Source: Chloroflexota bacterium
GTDB taxonomy: Bacteria; Chloroflexota; Anaerolineae; Anaerolineales; UBA4823
Direction of reading: 5' to 3'
Assembly (NCBI GenBank): GCA_029782365.1
Contig: JAKOUW010000019.1
Location: forward strand, 91,274 to 155,273
Length of the DNA stretch: 64,000 nucleotides
Part shown: in pieces, positions 26,423-38,100 of the stretch
Numbering within the stretch: position 1 is the stretch's first letter
Layout of the letters: the number at the start of each line of letters is the position of its first letter
Notes under the pieces: model-generated
What the model was told of the DNA's origin: nothing
The model's database searches: none
What the model saw: the letters and a program-made list of their open reading frames with translations, nothing else
Made by a program: the position numbers and the translations under genes

Positions 26423-29202
26423 GACGGCGTGTCCTTTCCGCTTTACTCTTGATCCTTATGTTATCCAATTGGCTGGCGCCTCGCTCTGGGTTGGCCGCTC
26501 AACCGCTGCAGTTCTCTTCAAGCCAGGCACGTGCCGCCGATTTACTGGCGAAATTGACTCCGGAAGAAAAAGTCGGTCAGCTTTTCCTCGCCACGTTCAA
26601 TGGACCCGAAGCCGCACCTGGCGCGCCAGAAGCAGATAAGATTTATGACCTGATCACCAACTTTCACATTGGCGGAGTGATTTTAGAGCAAAAAAACAAT
26701 AATTTTGTTGGCGGTGATCAAACAATCCCTGTGTTGCAGAGCCTGACAGACCAGCTTCAGCGAAACGAATATAACGCATCCCTCAGCGACCAAGTTATCA
26801 CCAATACAAACACAACTTTTCGGCCAGCGTTCATTCCGCTATTCATCGGCATTTCACAGGGCGGCGATGGTTATCCTTACGATCAAATCCTCAATGGGTT
26901 AACTACTTTGCCCAACCAGATGACTATTGGCGCCACTTGGGTGCCTGATGAGGCGCGTAAGGTGGGTGAAATCCTGGGCAAGGAATTGAATATCCTGGGA
27001 ATAAATATGCTCCTGGGGCCCTCCCTGGATGTTCTGCAACCCCCTTATTCGGAAACTGGCGGAGACCTGGGCACACGCACTTTTGGCGGCGACCCATTTT
27101 GGGTTGGCCAAATGGGCCAGGCGTATGTCTCTGGCCTTCACACAGGTAGCAATCAAACCCTTGTCGTTGTAGGTAAGCATTTTCCAGGGTTTGGCGGCTC
27201 GGATCGCTTGCCCGAAGACGATGTTGCTACAGTGCGTAAGAACCTGGAACAATTGAAACAGTTCGAGTTGTATCCCTTCTTTTCGCTTACAGGCAATGCT
27301 CCGGATACCAATTCTACCCTGGATGCCATGCTAACAGCGCCGATCCGTTTCCAGGGTTTTCAAGAAAATTTTCGTCAACAAACCAAGCCGATCAGTTTTG
27401 ATCGAGAAGCATTCTCTGCGCTCATGAACCTGCCTGCTATCAGCACTTGGAGGCAGAACGGTGGCGTGATGATCACCGACAGCCTGGGCAGCCGGGCGGT
27501 GCGTCGTTTTTATGATCCGACCGGTCAGACTTTCAACGGCCGCACGGTAGCCCTAGATGCATTTCTGGCGGGAAATGATTTATTATATCTTGGTGATTTT
27601 GTGTCTAGCGGAGATGAAAGTTCTTATACAACAATCCGGCGAACATTGACAGCGTTTGCACGCAAATACCGTGAAGATCCGGCCTTTGCTCAGCGGGTGG
27701 ATGTTTCAGTCCTGCGAATCTTGACCTTGAAGTTTCATTTATATGGAGATGTGTTTTTCTTCAATAAAGTGATTCCTTTACCTCAGCAGCAAGGTGAGTT
27801 GAACCGCTCAGGTCAGATCCGGTTCGAAATCGCTCAAAAAGCTGCCACCCTCCTCAGTCCAGTCTCATCAGAACTTGACACATCGATTCCAGGGGCAAAT
27901 GAAAGAATTGTCTTTTTTACGGACAGCCGCTCATCCCGACAATGCGATACCTGTCCAGACCAACCGCTGATGCTTTCCAATGCCATGGCTTCGGCGGTCA
28001 TGCGGCTTTATGGATCACAAATTGGTGGCCCGATTCGCCAGCGTAATTTATTTTCATACACCTACACAGACTTAACCTCTTTGTTGAATAAACCCGAAGA
28101 TAGTGCAGAATTGGAGCAAAATATCCACCAGGCACAGTGGTTGGTGTTCATTTCATTAGATTTGAACACCAATTACCCATCATCTTTGGCCTTGCGCCGG
28201 ATTTTGGATGAAAGGCCAGATCTGATCCAGGGTAAGAAAGTGGTTGCATTCGCTATGAATGCACCATATTTTCTCGGAGCAACCGATATTTCAAAACTCA
28301 GCGCGTATTATGGGCTATACAGCCACAGTCAGGAATCGATTGAAGTTGCCGCCCGCCTCTTATTTCAAGAAATTCAACCTACCGGAAATTTACCAGTTTC
28401 CATGCCTGGAATAGCCTACGATCTTAACCTGATCACATTTCCCAACCCAGACCAAACGATCAATCTAGAGGCTGAAATCCAAACCGGTACGCAGGCAACC
28501 CCAACGCCGCAACCTGGGGTTGCACAGCTTCAATTGAAAATCGGCGATATGCTTGCACTCAAGGCTGGCATCATACTTGATCATAATGGACACTTAGTGC
28601 CAGATGGCACAATTGTCCGTTTCATTCTTACGACGGTGGGGGATACCAATAATTTGAAAGTGGTTGAATCTACTACGCAGGGAGGATATGCCCAAACCAT
28701 AATGCGGATTGACAATTCTGGAAATATTGAAGTCCGCGTGGAGAGCGACCCTGCCAAAAAATCGATTGTGCTTAAATACCTGGTTCCCTCCGAAAAAGGA
28801 ACTGCAACCCCTTCACCATCTCTTGAGCCCACCACAACCATGACACCATCACCAACGATGACGCCTTCCGTGACCCCCACGGCGGTTCCATCAACCACCC
28901 CAACGCCTGCGCCTCCATTAAAAGCAGGCGTCGGTGATTGGATGGTAAGCATGGTGATCGCCCTGGCGATTGCCCTGGGCAGTTTTGGCCTGGGCATTGC
29001 TCTGAATAGACCTCAGAAAGGCTTAAGAGCCGCATTATTTGGGATTATCGGCGCCAGCCTGGTATATTCCTATCTGGCGTTGAGCTTACCAGGTACGAAG
29101 AACATTTTACAAATGAGCAATCCTGATGGCATTATCCTGGCTGCCTTTTTAGGTGCGTTGGTTGGCATCACCAGCGGATGGTCAATACCGGCCAAACGCT
29201 GA
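26419..29202 (+). CDS. Glycoside hydrolase family 3 protein with C-terminal membrane domain
   Basis: 927 residues. A signal peptide (ALLLILMLSNWLAPRSGLAA) is followed by a GH3 barrel: LTPEEKVGQLFLATF, GKHFPGFGGSDRLPEDD and the likely nucleophile Asp in GVMITDSLGSRAV. NagZ enzymes carry a D-[ST]-H triad after KHFPG; here the aligned stretch is SDR, so the N-acetylglucosaminidase acid/base His is missing and specificity is open. A second (C-terminal) GH3-like domain and an Ig-like stretch (about 695-790) follow, then a Thr/Pro/Ser-rich linker and about three membrane helices near the C-terminus. So it is probably anchored with the catalytic part outside. Overlaps the previous gene by 4 bases (ATGA). 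Confidence 0.85.
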   Translation: MRRRVLSALLLILMLSNWLAPRSGLAAQPLQFSSSQARAADLLAKLTPEEKVGQLFLATFNGPEAAPGAPEADKIYDLITNFHIGGVILEQKNNNFVGGDQTIPVLQSLTDQLQRNEYNASLSDQVITNTNTTFRPAFIPLFIGISQGGDGYPYDQILNGLTTLPNQMTIGATWVPDEARKVGEILGKELNILGINMLLGPSLDVLQPPYSETGGDLGTRTFGGDPFWVGQMGQAYVSGLHTGSNQTLVVVGKHFPGFGGSDRLPEDDVATVRKNLEQLKQFELYPFFSLTGNAPDTNSTLDAMLTAPIRFQGFQENFRQQTKPISFDREAFSALMNLPAISTWRQNGGVMITDSLGSRAVRRFYDPTGQTFNGRTVALDAFLAGNDLLYLGDFVSSGDESSYTTIRRTLTAFARKYREDPAFAQRVDVSVLRILTLKFHLYGDVFFFNKVIPLPQQQGELNRSGQIRFEIAQKAATLLSPVSSELDTSIPGANERIVFFTDSRSSRQCDTCPDQPLMLSNAMASAVMRLYGSQIGGPIRQRNLFSYTYTDLTSLLNKPEDSAELEQNIHQAQWLVFISLDLNTNYPSSLALRRILDERPDLIQGKKVVAFAMNAPYFLGATDISKLSAYYGLYSHSQESIEVAARLLFQEIQPTGNLPVSMPGIAYDLNLITFPNPDQTINLEAEIQTGTQATPTPQPGVAQLQLKIGDMLALKAGIILDHNGHLVPDGTIVRFILTTVGDTNNLKVVESTTQGGYAQTIMRIDNSGNIEVRVESDPAKKSIVLKYLVPSEKGTATPSPSLEPTTTMTPSPTMTPSVTPTAVPSTTPTPAPPLKAGVGDWMVSMVIALAIALGSFGLGIALNRPQKGLRAALFGIIGASLVYSYLALSLPGTKNILQMSNPDGIILAAFLGALVGITSGWSIPAKR

Positions 29203-29224
29203 TTTCATCCACCGCCGAAGGGTC

Positions 29225-30229
29225 TTATAAACTCAGCAGCGTGATCAACAGGCTGAAAACAACCAGCCCCAGGGCAGCCCATGCTAAGAAGCGATCCAGG
29301 GGGGTGGTCAGAAAATCGTCTATCTCCAGAGCCCTTGGCTGTACAAATCGACGCCCAATCGGTTTGCTGGGCGTGGCCGCATTCCCTAACAATACTTGCC
29401 TGAATGCATCGATATTCTGAGGTCTTTCGTCGGGATGTAAATTCATTGCCCACAGAACCGCCCGTTCGGTGCGGCTGGAGATATTTGGGTTGATTTGCCG
29501 TAATGAAATGAGGCTGTCGGGGTGTAAGAAGCGTTCGCGGGCTTCAACAGGAGGTTGGTTTGTCAATAACTGGTAAAGAGTGGCACCAAATGAATAAATA
29601 TCGCTGCGCACATCGGTATGGCCTGCATCGCCCCCATATTGTTCTAAGGGAGTGTAAAGCGCAGTGCCTCGCCCTTGCAATATGGTGATCGTCATATCAT
29701 CTGAGGCAAGGATCTTCACCAAACCAAAATCGACCAATTTCAGCAGATTGGAGGGCGTCAGCTTCAAGTTGCTTGGTTTGATATCGCGGTGTAGGATAAT
29801 GGGTTTCTGATTGTGCAAATACTCCAATGCGTCAGCTAATTGGGCTGCCCAACCTAACACTTCATTTTCCGGAAGAAACTCCCCTTTTTGACGCGCTTCC
29901 AGCATGATCTCGCGAAGATCTCTGCCTGGTATAAAATCCATTACCAAGTAATCACACCCGCCGATTGAAAAGAAGTCGGATACTTTGGGCAGGTTGGGAT
30001 GGTCAAGCCGGGCCAGAACAGTTGCTTCCCGCAAAAATTGCTCTCGCGCCTGGCGCAGCATATCCTGCGGCAGCGTTCGGTCATGCTCGACTTCTTTCAA
30101 AGCGCATTGACGGCCTTCAAGGCGCAAATCATCAGCCAGATAGATACAACCCATACCCCCCTGACCAATGATCCTGCGGATCTTATAACGATTTCTTAGA
30201 ACTTCTCCAGCCTTTAAAGGTGTAGGCAT
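29225..30229 (-). CDS. Membrane-anchored serine/threonine protein kinase
   Basis: 334 residues, Hanks-type kinase. Glycine loop [17 protein letters not shown] lysine in CALKEVEHD, catalytic [11 protein letters not shown], Mg-binding DFG in [10 protein letters not shown] and an activation segment ending in YTPLEQYGG. After the kinase fold there is a short basic linker and one membrane helix at the extreme C-terminus (about residues 311-333), with no extracellular sensor domain. It is divergent from an FHA-winged-helix gene, and FHA domains bind phosphothreonine, so the two may form a signalling pair. Confidence 0.93.
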   Translation of the reverse strand: MPTPLKAGEVLRNRYKIRRIIGQGGMGCIYLADDLRLEGRQCALKEVEHDRTLPQDMLRQAREQFLREATVLARLDHPNLPKVSDFFSIGGCDYLVMDFIPGRDLREIMLEARQKGEFLPENEVLGWAAQLADALEYLHNQKPIILHRDIKPSNLKLTPSNLLKLVDFGLVKILASDDMTITILQGRGTALYTPLEQYGGDAGHTDVRSDIYSFGATLYQLLTNQPPVEARERFLHPDSLISLRQINPNISSRTERAVLWAMNLHPDERPQNIDAFRQVLLGNAATPSKPIGRRFVQPRALEIDDFLTTPLDRFLAWAALGLVVFSLLITLLSL

Positions 30230-30338
30230 ACAATTTATTCCGAGAATCGATGCCAGAAAATGAAAAGAAGGGTCTGGGCTTTCTTTGCCTACACCCGTTT
30301 TGCATCTTCTACTCCGGATTCTCTTTCGGCGTATAAAT

Positions 30339-30366
30339 TAGACAATTCGGCGATTTATGATATTAT
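30339..30366 (+). promoter_or_regulatory. Promoter of the FHA-winged-helix gene
   Basis: TAGACA (30339-30344), a 16-base spacer and TATTAT (30361-30366), one mismatch in each box. TGGAGGAAAG follows as a strong ribosome binding site for the ATG at 30385. Confidence 0.65.
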
Positions 30367-30384
30367 ACACTGGAGGAAAGATAT

Positions 30385-31059
30385 ATGGAGCGAAACAGCG
30401 AAGACTCACCAACTTTGGTCGCCCAAACTGGTCCGCTCAACGGGCAAAGATGGATCATTCGAGAAGAATTAACGATAGGCAGGGAAGAGTCATGCTCAAT
30501 TGTGGTGCCCAGCCGGCAGGTTTCTCGTTTGCATGCCCGGATCAGTTTCTCTTCACAAGGCCCTGTCATTGAGGATTCAGGCAGCAAGAATGGCACCCAC
30601 CTGAATGGGAAATTGCTGGGCGTACCAACAGTTTTACAAGATGGGGATGTCATCCAAATTGCGCTCGCTCAGCAATTCCTCTTTATGAGCTCAGATGCTA
30701 CCTTGCCCCTGGAAACAAGCAACCTGGTTGCATTTAACCAGGTGACTCAACGGAAGCGTTTGCGATTAGATTCGCGGGCACATCGTGTATGGGTGATGGA
30801 AAACGAAATCGAGCCGCCTTTATCTGCTGCACAGTTTCAATTACTTGAACTGCTTTACGAAAAACAGGGGCGGGTAGTATCTCGGTCCGACCTGATTCAA
30901 GCCGTTTGGGCCGAAGAACAAGCCATTGGGGTATCCGAACAGGCGTTAGACGCCCTGGTGCGCCGCTTGCGCGACCGCTTGGCAGCTTTTGATCCGGCTC
31001 ACAATTACATCATTACCGTGCGCGGGCATGGTGTGCGGATGGATAATCCACCTTCATAA
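30385..31059 (+). CDS. FHA-domain winged-helix transcription regulator
   Basis: 224 residues. The N-terminal FHA domain has LTIGREESCSIVV, the SRLHARI core and DSGSKNGTHLNGK, the phosphothreonine-binding pattern. The C-terminal domain (about 140-222) is an OmpR/PhoB-type winged helix (AAQFQLLELLYEKQGRVVSR, ALDALVRRLRDRL, and the final GHGVRMD wing). There is no receiver domain, so DNA binding is probably controlled by FHA contact with a phosphoprotein. The divergent kinase gene is the obvious candidate partner; this is inference. Confidence 0.92.
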   Translation: MERNSEDSPTLVAQTGPLNGQRWIIREELTIGREESCSIVVPSRQVSRLHARISFSSQGPVIEDSGSKNGTHLNGKLLGVPTVLQDGDVIQIALAQQFLFMSSDATLPLETSNLVAFNQVTQRKRLRLDSRAHRVWVMENEIEPPLSAAQFQLLELLYEKQGRVVSRSDLIQAVWAEEQAIGVSEQALDALVRRLRDRLAAFDPAHNYIITVRGHGVRMDNPPS

Positions 31060-31060
31060 A

Positions 31061-31093
31061 AAAAATCCGGTCGCTGACTCGGCCGGATTTTTT
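31061..31093. terminator. Bidirectional terminator
   Basis: AAAAATCCGG (31061-31070) and CCGGATTTTT (31083-31092) form a stem with T-runs in both directions. It lies between the convergent FHA regulator and CpXC genes. Confidence 0.85.
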
Positions 31094-31113
31094 CAAATTG
31101 CGATCAATAAAGT

Positions 31114-32454
31114 TTACATGTTCATCTTCATTGATTGTCGCAGCGCCAGCCGGTATAAAGTTTGCAGTCTCGCAGAAACTTCGGGCTCTCCACTGTTTTC
31201 CATTTGAGCGATTACCGCGCCCATCATATCCAGAAATTCTGGGGTAATTTCCTGCTTATGTTCTTCCAAAGCCTGCTGCATTGCAGCCTCGTTAGGCAAA
31301 TCAAGCATTTCTTCAATCAGGTTCAGTTCTTTCGGAGCCTGTTCAGCCTGTTGAAGCACAGCTGCAACCTGGTTAATTTTATTCAACACATCCAGATCAC
31401 CGGATTTTTTTGCGACTTCATACCTCTCATTGAGCGCGGCGATGAAGTAATCGTCCACAGATTGTAAATTCTGGCGCGTTGCTTCGGAAATATCTGGCTG
31501 CTTGATGATCTCTTCTAATAATTGAGCAGATCGTCGTGTGCGTGCTTCAATTTCTTTATCGATCTGCTGAATCATCCCGAGCAGCTTGGTGCGCAAATCT
31601 AATAACTTTTGGCGCTCATTGCCTGAAGCTTGTTCAATCCGGTTGGTGAGCTGTTGAAAAAACTCGTAATCCAGCCCAGGGCGCACCATGCTGACTAAAA
31701 CGTTCAAGCGAATCTCAGATGGAGCCTGCAGCAATAAATCAAGTAATTTTTCATGAGTAATATCTTTTCCCAATTCTTGCAGTGATTTCATTGCTGCTTC
31801 TACTTCCTTGGATTGCCTTTCCATATCTTTTCCAAATGAAGTGATCTTTAAGAGCTTGGTTTGCAAATCATTTAACCGGCGGGCTGATTCCTGATCCTGA
31901 GAGGAAACTGCAGAAGTCCCTAACCTGGTCAAGATTGAGAAGAAATCCCCATCCAGGAGGTTATCGTTTTCTTTGGCAATATGTTCTAACACATCATCGG
32001 AGGTGACTTGCAACAAGCGCTGCAGCAGATTTAGGCGTTTTTGCTGGGCGTCGAGCATCTCTTTCGTAATTCCCTCCCCCTCCAAAACCCGTTCGACCAG
32101 CGCTTGCAGTGTTAGCATCGTCTGCGGACGCAACAAATATCCTTTCCGTTTTTCGACCGGCAAGTTATCCATTACCTGTTTGAGCATAGGTCCCACCAAC
32201 CGCTCCTGTTCCGGGACAGACAGCCCCAATTCGGGCGGGAAATAGGTAAGCAAATACTCCTTTTCAGGATCATGATACACAATTGGGGTAGCCAGGCTGC
32301 CTTGGTAGCCACAATTGGCGCAGCGCGCGACATTGAACGAACCGGATAGAATCATCTGCTTTGCCCGGGGATCCTGCCCTGCATCAAATAATTGAGTGAT
32401 ATCGGCGACAATGGGCTGGCGGCAGTTCGGACAATTAATTCTTGTTTTCGGCAT
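31114..32454 (-). CDS. CpXC-domain protein with long helical region
   Basis: 446 residues. The N-terminal 130 residues match the CpXC domain: INCPNCRQPI and CANCGYQG are the two zinc-type cysteine pairs, and YHDPEKEYLLTYFPPEL is typical. The rest is highly charged and helical, probably coiled coil (for example ESARRLNDLQTKLLKI, GNERQKLLDLRTKLLGM). No enzymatic motif is seen and the function of this family is not known. AGGAG upstream supports the ATG. Confidence 0.85.
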   Translation of the reverse strand: MPKTRINCPNCRQPIVADITQLFDAGQDPRAKQMILSGSFNVARCANCGYQGSLATPIVYHDPEKEYLLTYFPPELGLSVPEQERLVGPMLKQVMDNLPVEKRKGYLLRPQTMLTLQALVERVLEGEGITKEMLDAQQKRLNLLQRLLQVTSDDVLEHIAKENDNLLDGDFFSILTRLGTSAVSSQDQESARRLNDLQTKLLKITSFGKDMERQSKEVEAAMKSLQELGKDITHEKLLDLLLQAPSEIRLNVLVSMVRPGLDYEFFQQLTNRIEQASGNERQKLLDLRTKLLGMIQQIDKEIEARTRRSAQLLEEIIKQPDISEATRQNLQSVDDYFIAALNERYEVAKKSGDLDVLNKINQVAAVLQQAEQAPKELNLIEEMLDLPNEAAMQQALEEHKQEITPEFLDMMGAVIAQMENSGEPEVSARLQTLYRLALRQSMKMNM

Positions 32455-32518
32455 GCAAATCTCCTAAAAATTCTTTAGCGAAGGGCTTTTCACATAAATC
32501 TCGATGATACCTGATAAA

Positions 32519-34061
32519 TCACGAACGGGGAAGGGAGAAACACATGCGCGCCCCTTCGCCGGGCTTTGGATCAACCCAAATTTTGCCATGATGCGCCTCG
32601 ATGATCGCCCGCGCTAAGAACAGGCCCAGGCCTGCTCCTTTAGTTGTCTTGACAGCATTGTCCGAACGGTAGAAACGATCAAAAATATGCGGAATATCTT
32701 CAGGCGCAACCCCCGGACCCTGGTCAAGAATGCAAATAATCACCTGGTCAGGGCGCACCTGGCCGGTGATCTTAATTTCCCCACCCTCCGGAGAATATTT
32801 AATCGCGTTCGATATGAGATTCGAAAAGACTTGGGAAAGCCTTTCCTCATCCCCCAAGATGATCGGAAAATTCGCAGGAAAATCCGCCGCAATCGTATGC
32901 TTGCTGGATTGCGTGCGAAAACGCTCCACCATGCGGAACGCCAATTGGTCGATGGCTACATCGCTCATATTTATTTTTAGCGCCCCGGCCTGTAAACGAG
33001 AGGCGTCTAATAAATTCTCTATTAACTCAGTCAGGCGGTCTGCCTCTTCTTCGATCACTTGCAGGCTGTCACGCACCACTTCCCAATCCCAGGTAGCATC
33101 TTCACGGCGCAGCGTAGCCACATACCCTTTGATCAAAGCCACTGGCGTTTTTAGCTCGTGGCTGATCACCGATACAAACGTAGTTTTGATTTCTTCAGCC
33201 TGGCGAAAGTGCGTGATATCCCGAACCGTAGCAATAATGTTCAATAAATTACCATCCGAGGATAAAAGCGGGGCATACGTGATGCCGATCGGCAGAGGCA
33301 GGCCCGATTTCCTTTCCAGGTCGCCCTCGATGTATAAAGTCGCATTGGGAGTCAAAGGCCATCCTCCCGCCTCAGCTTTTTCCAGGGTCAGTCCCTGTTG
33401 CCGCCCGCTCAAGACGATAATTTCTTCATGCCGTTTGCCTTGAATTTCCGCAACGCCAATTCCCAGCAGGCGGGCAAAAGCTGGGTTGCAGCGTTCGATG
33501 ATGTGATTGTTTGCCAGTAACAAAATGCCGTCCGCGGCTGAATCGAGCAGCGCATCCAGGCGCTGTTTTTGCCTGCTTGTTTGGGTGTAGAGTTGGGCGT
33601 TGAACACAGCAATCGCTGCCTGGTCCGCAAAACTTTGCAGTAGGGCTCGATCTATGGGAGAAAATGCGCCCAGGTAATTGCGGAAAATAAAAATAACCCC
33701 AATCACCCGGTTACGAGCAATCAGCGGAAGCCCGACGCCGGTCAACAATCCCCAACTGACCGATTGAGCCAGGGTCTGTAAAATCCGGTTCACCTCCGGT
33801 ATCTCGAAACGTGCTGGATCTTCATGATCCGACACTTCAGACAGCAACGGGTCTAAATAACGCACAAATGCCGGGGGGATGCCTTGAAAGGTTGATAAGG
33901 TCCACCCCCCCTGTTCTGCTCGTAAGGCGATTAAACCCGCCTGGCCCGCCAACATCTCAACGGAAATATACAAGATGCGAGCTAACAACTTATCCAGGTT
34001 CAATTCCTGGGTTAGTGTGCGGCTGATTTCCAGAAGATAGTCGCGTTGGCGGACCCGAAAA

Positions 34062-34072
<11 letters not shown>
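32519..34072 (-). CDS. Soluble GAF-PAS sensor histidine kinase
   Basis: 517 residues, no membrane helices. Domains in order: GAF (about 10-170), PAS (about 180-290, DGILLLANNHIIERCNPAF), HisKA with the phospho-acceptor His in VSVISHELKTPVALIKG, and HATPase with the N box NLISNAIKYSPEGG, G1 DQGPGVAPEDIP and G2 KGAGLGLFLA. No response regulator gene is adjacent, so it is an orphan. Its ATG overlaps the aminotransferase stop by 11 bases, so the two are co-transcribed. Confidence 0.93.
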
Positions 34073-36653
<2,581 letters not shown>

Positions 36654-36658
36654 CTGAA

Positions 36659-37435
36659 GTGAAACAGCGCCAATTTTGTGCACAGGGTGATTATTTGCAC
36701 ATCCTCGCCGCGGCGATAATCACCATCAGCATCCTGTTGAATGCATGCGGAGCGGCCCCAGCAGAATTGCCAGATCCGATACCACCGCAGGTTATACGCG
36801 TTGGGCTGCCACTTGCTCTGCATCCTTGGAAAAACCTCCTATCACAATGTGTATCTGCAAAACCGCTTATTGGTTTATTGGTTAATGAAGAAAATACCCC
36901 TGGATTCGAAAACAACGATCTCATTCTCACTCTTGGGGATGCTTCTCTGAAGAGTCCGGTCGTTGTCCTTGCCGGTTATGAAGAATTACAGCTCATTGTA
37001 AATCCGGCGAATCCTGTGAGCCAACTGTCGATGGCTGATTTGGAAAAATTATTCGACGGCGAAGCCGCCTTCTGGCAGGCTGTTCCAACTTATTCGAAAT
37101 CTGTTTACACAGCCAGTGTCATTGCATGGGTTTACCCATTGGATGACGACCTGGGACGATTGGTAGTTCAGTTTTTCCCGATCTTGCGAAAAGATTCTCG
37201 GGTAGCCGCCGATCCAGGAGAAGTGATCCAAATAGTCTCAACCAGTGCCGGTGGGATCGGCATCGTTCCTCAGAGCTGGTTAGACGCTTCTACGGCACCA
37301 ATCAAAATCATTCGATTTCCACCCGAACAAAAAACTCAAACACGCATCCCGGTTTTCGCACAAACTCAAATTGAACCCCAGGGAGCGTTGCGTGATCTTA
37401 TGGCATGCGTTTCGCAGTTGACTCCATCAAAGTGA
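36659..37435 (+). CDS. Solute-binding-protein-like lipoprotein
   Basis: 258 residues, GTG start, 5 bases after tgt. A hydrophobic N-terminus ends in the lipobox LLNAC (Cys near residue 31). The body resembles a type 2 periplasmic-binding fold of the phosphate-binding class (VVLAGYEELQLIVNPANPV, LSMADLEKLFDG, TSAGGIGIVPQSWL). No transporter genes are adjacent, so it may be a sensor or a stand-alone binder. The last 9 bases overlap the convergent gene. Confidence 0.75.
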   Translation: MKQRQFCAQGDYLHILAAAIITISILLNACGAAPAELPDPIPPQVIRVGLPLALHPWKNLLSQCVSAKPLIGLLVNEENTPGFENNDLILTLGDASLKSPVVVLAGYEELQLIVNPANPVSQLSMADLEKLFDGEAAFWQAVPTYSKSVYTASVIAWVYPLDDDLGRLVVQFFPILRKDSRVAADPGEVIQIVSTSAGGIGIVPQSWLDASTAPIKIIRFPPEQKTQTRIPVFAQTQIEPQGALRDLMACVSQLTPSK

Positions 37436-38014
37436 CGCTACCTGAACATATAGGTAGGGGAAATTCTCAGGCGGGAAACCCGCCTGGAACTCTGCCTGCC
37501 AGACAAAACTTCCCGTCTGACAATAAGATCTGAGTATAGCATCCATCCCTTTTATGCTATCTACAATATCTTTGGATACAGAAGGCAGCTCACCTTGCAG
37601 AAGCTCGATCATCACCCGCAGGCGCACTTCATATGCATACCGGTCAGCGTTTTCGGAGGGCTTTTCGCGGATATCTTCAAGAAAATTACGCCATTGAGTC
37701 AGCCTGGAGTGTAAATCCTGGGCGACTTTTCGCTCCCAAGCGGTTCGCCAATGAGAGCGGATTTCGTTAAATTGCAGCCGGATATGATTAAAAGCCGAGT
37801 TATCAAAATTAGTTAGGGCAGGAGCAAAATTAGTCCAAGCAGCAAGTCTCTGGTGTGCCAGCAGTAAACCCCCGGGGGTTAATACCGGAAATGGCGGTTC
37901 GCCGTGCGGCGGGCTTTCCATAATAGGCCTGTAAAGGTCATTAGAAAAGAGATAATCCTCCAAAATTACGAGGCCATTGGACATATACATTAAATCATAC
38001 GCAGCAGATGTCAT
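37427..38014 (-). CDS. Hypothetical protein
   Basis: 195 residues, not recognised. No signal peptide and no membrane helix. The central part is helical and charged (HIRLQFNEIRSHWRTAWERKV, RLTQWRNFLEDIREKP). GAGG lies 13 bases before the ATG. The end overlaps the solute-binding lipoprotein gene by 9 bases, tail to tail. Upstream is the terminator of the pdh operon, whose loop contains a TATAAT. Confidence 0.7.
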   Translation of the reverse strand: MTSAAYDLMYMSNGLVILEDYLFSNDLYRPIMESPPHGEPPFPVLTPGGLLLAHQRLAAWTNFAPALTNFDNSAFNHIRLQFNEIRSHWRTAWERKVAQDLHSRLTQWRNFLEDIREKPSENADRYAYEVRLRVMIELLQGELPSVSKDIVDSIKGMDAILRSYCQTGSFVWQAEFQAGFPPENFPYLYVQVASL

Positions 38015-38030
38015 GGTTGGTCTTTACCCT

Positions 38031-38078
38031 CAAAATAAAACTGGGCTCTATGCAAGGATTATACCTTCCAAAGAGCCC
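38031..38078 (-). terminator. Terminator of the pdh operon
   Basis: On the minus strand, GGGCTCT pairs with AGAGCCC (38043-38049 with 38072-38078), with an inner AAGG/CCTT helix, then TTTTATTTTG. It lies 22 bases after the E2 stop. The loop reads TATAAT, which could also serve as the -10 of the next gene. Confidence 0.75.
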
Positions 38079-38100
38079 TGCTCATGGGTAATTGACGAGG

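Noticed and set aside
28581..28997. Frame antisense to the GH3 linker
   Set aside because: Its Gly/Val-rich repeats are the complement of the Pro/Thr linker codons.
32730..33443. 237-codon frame antisense to the histidine kinase
   Set aside because: Long but rich in Ser and Arg in the way reverse-frame shadows are, and the kinase on the other strand has every motif intact.
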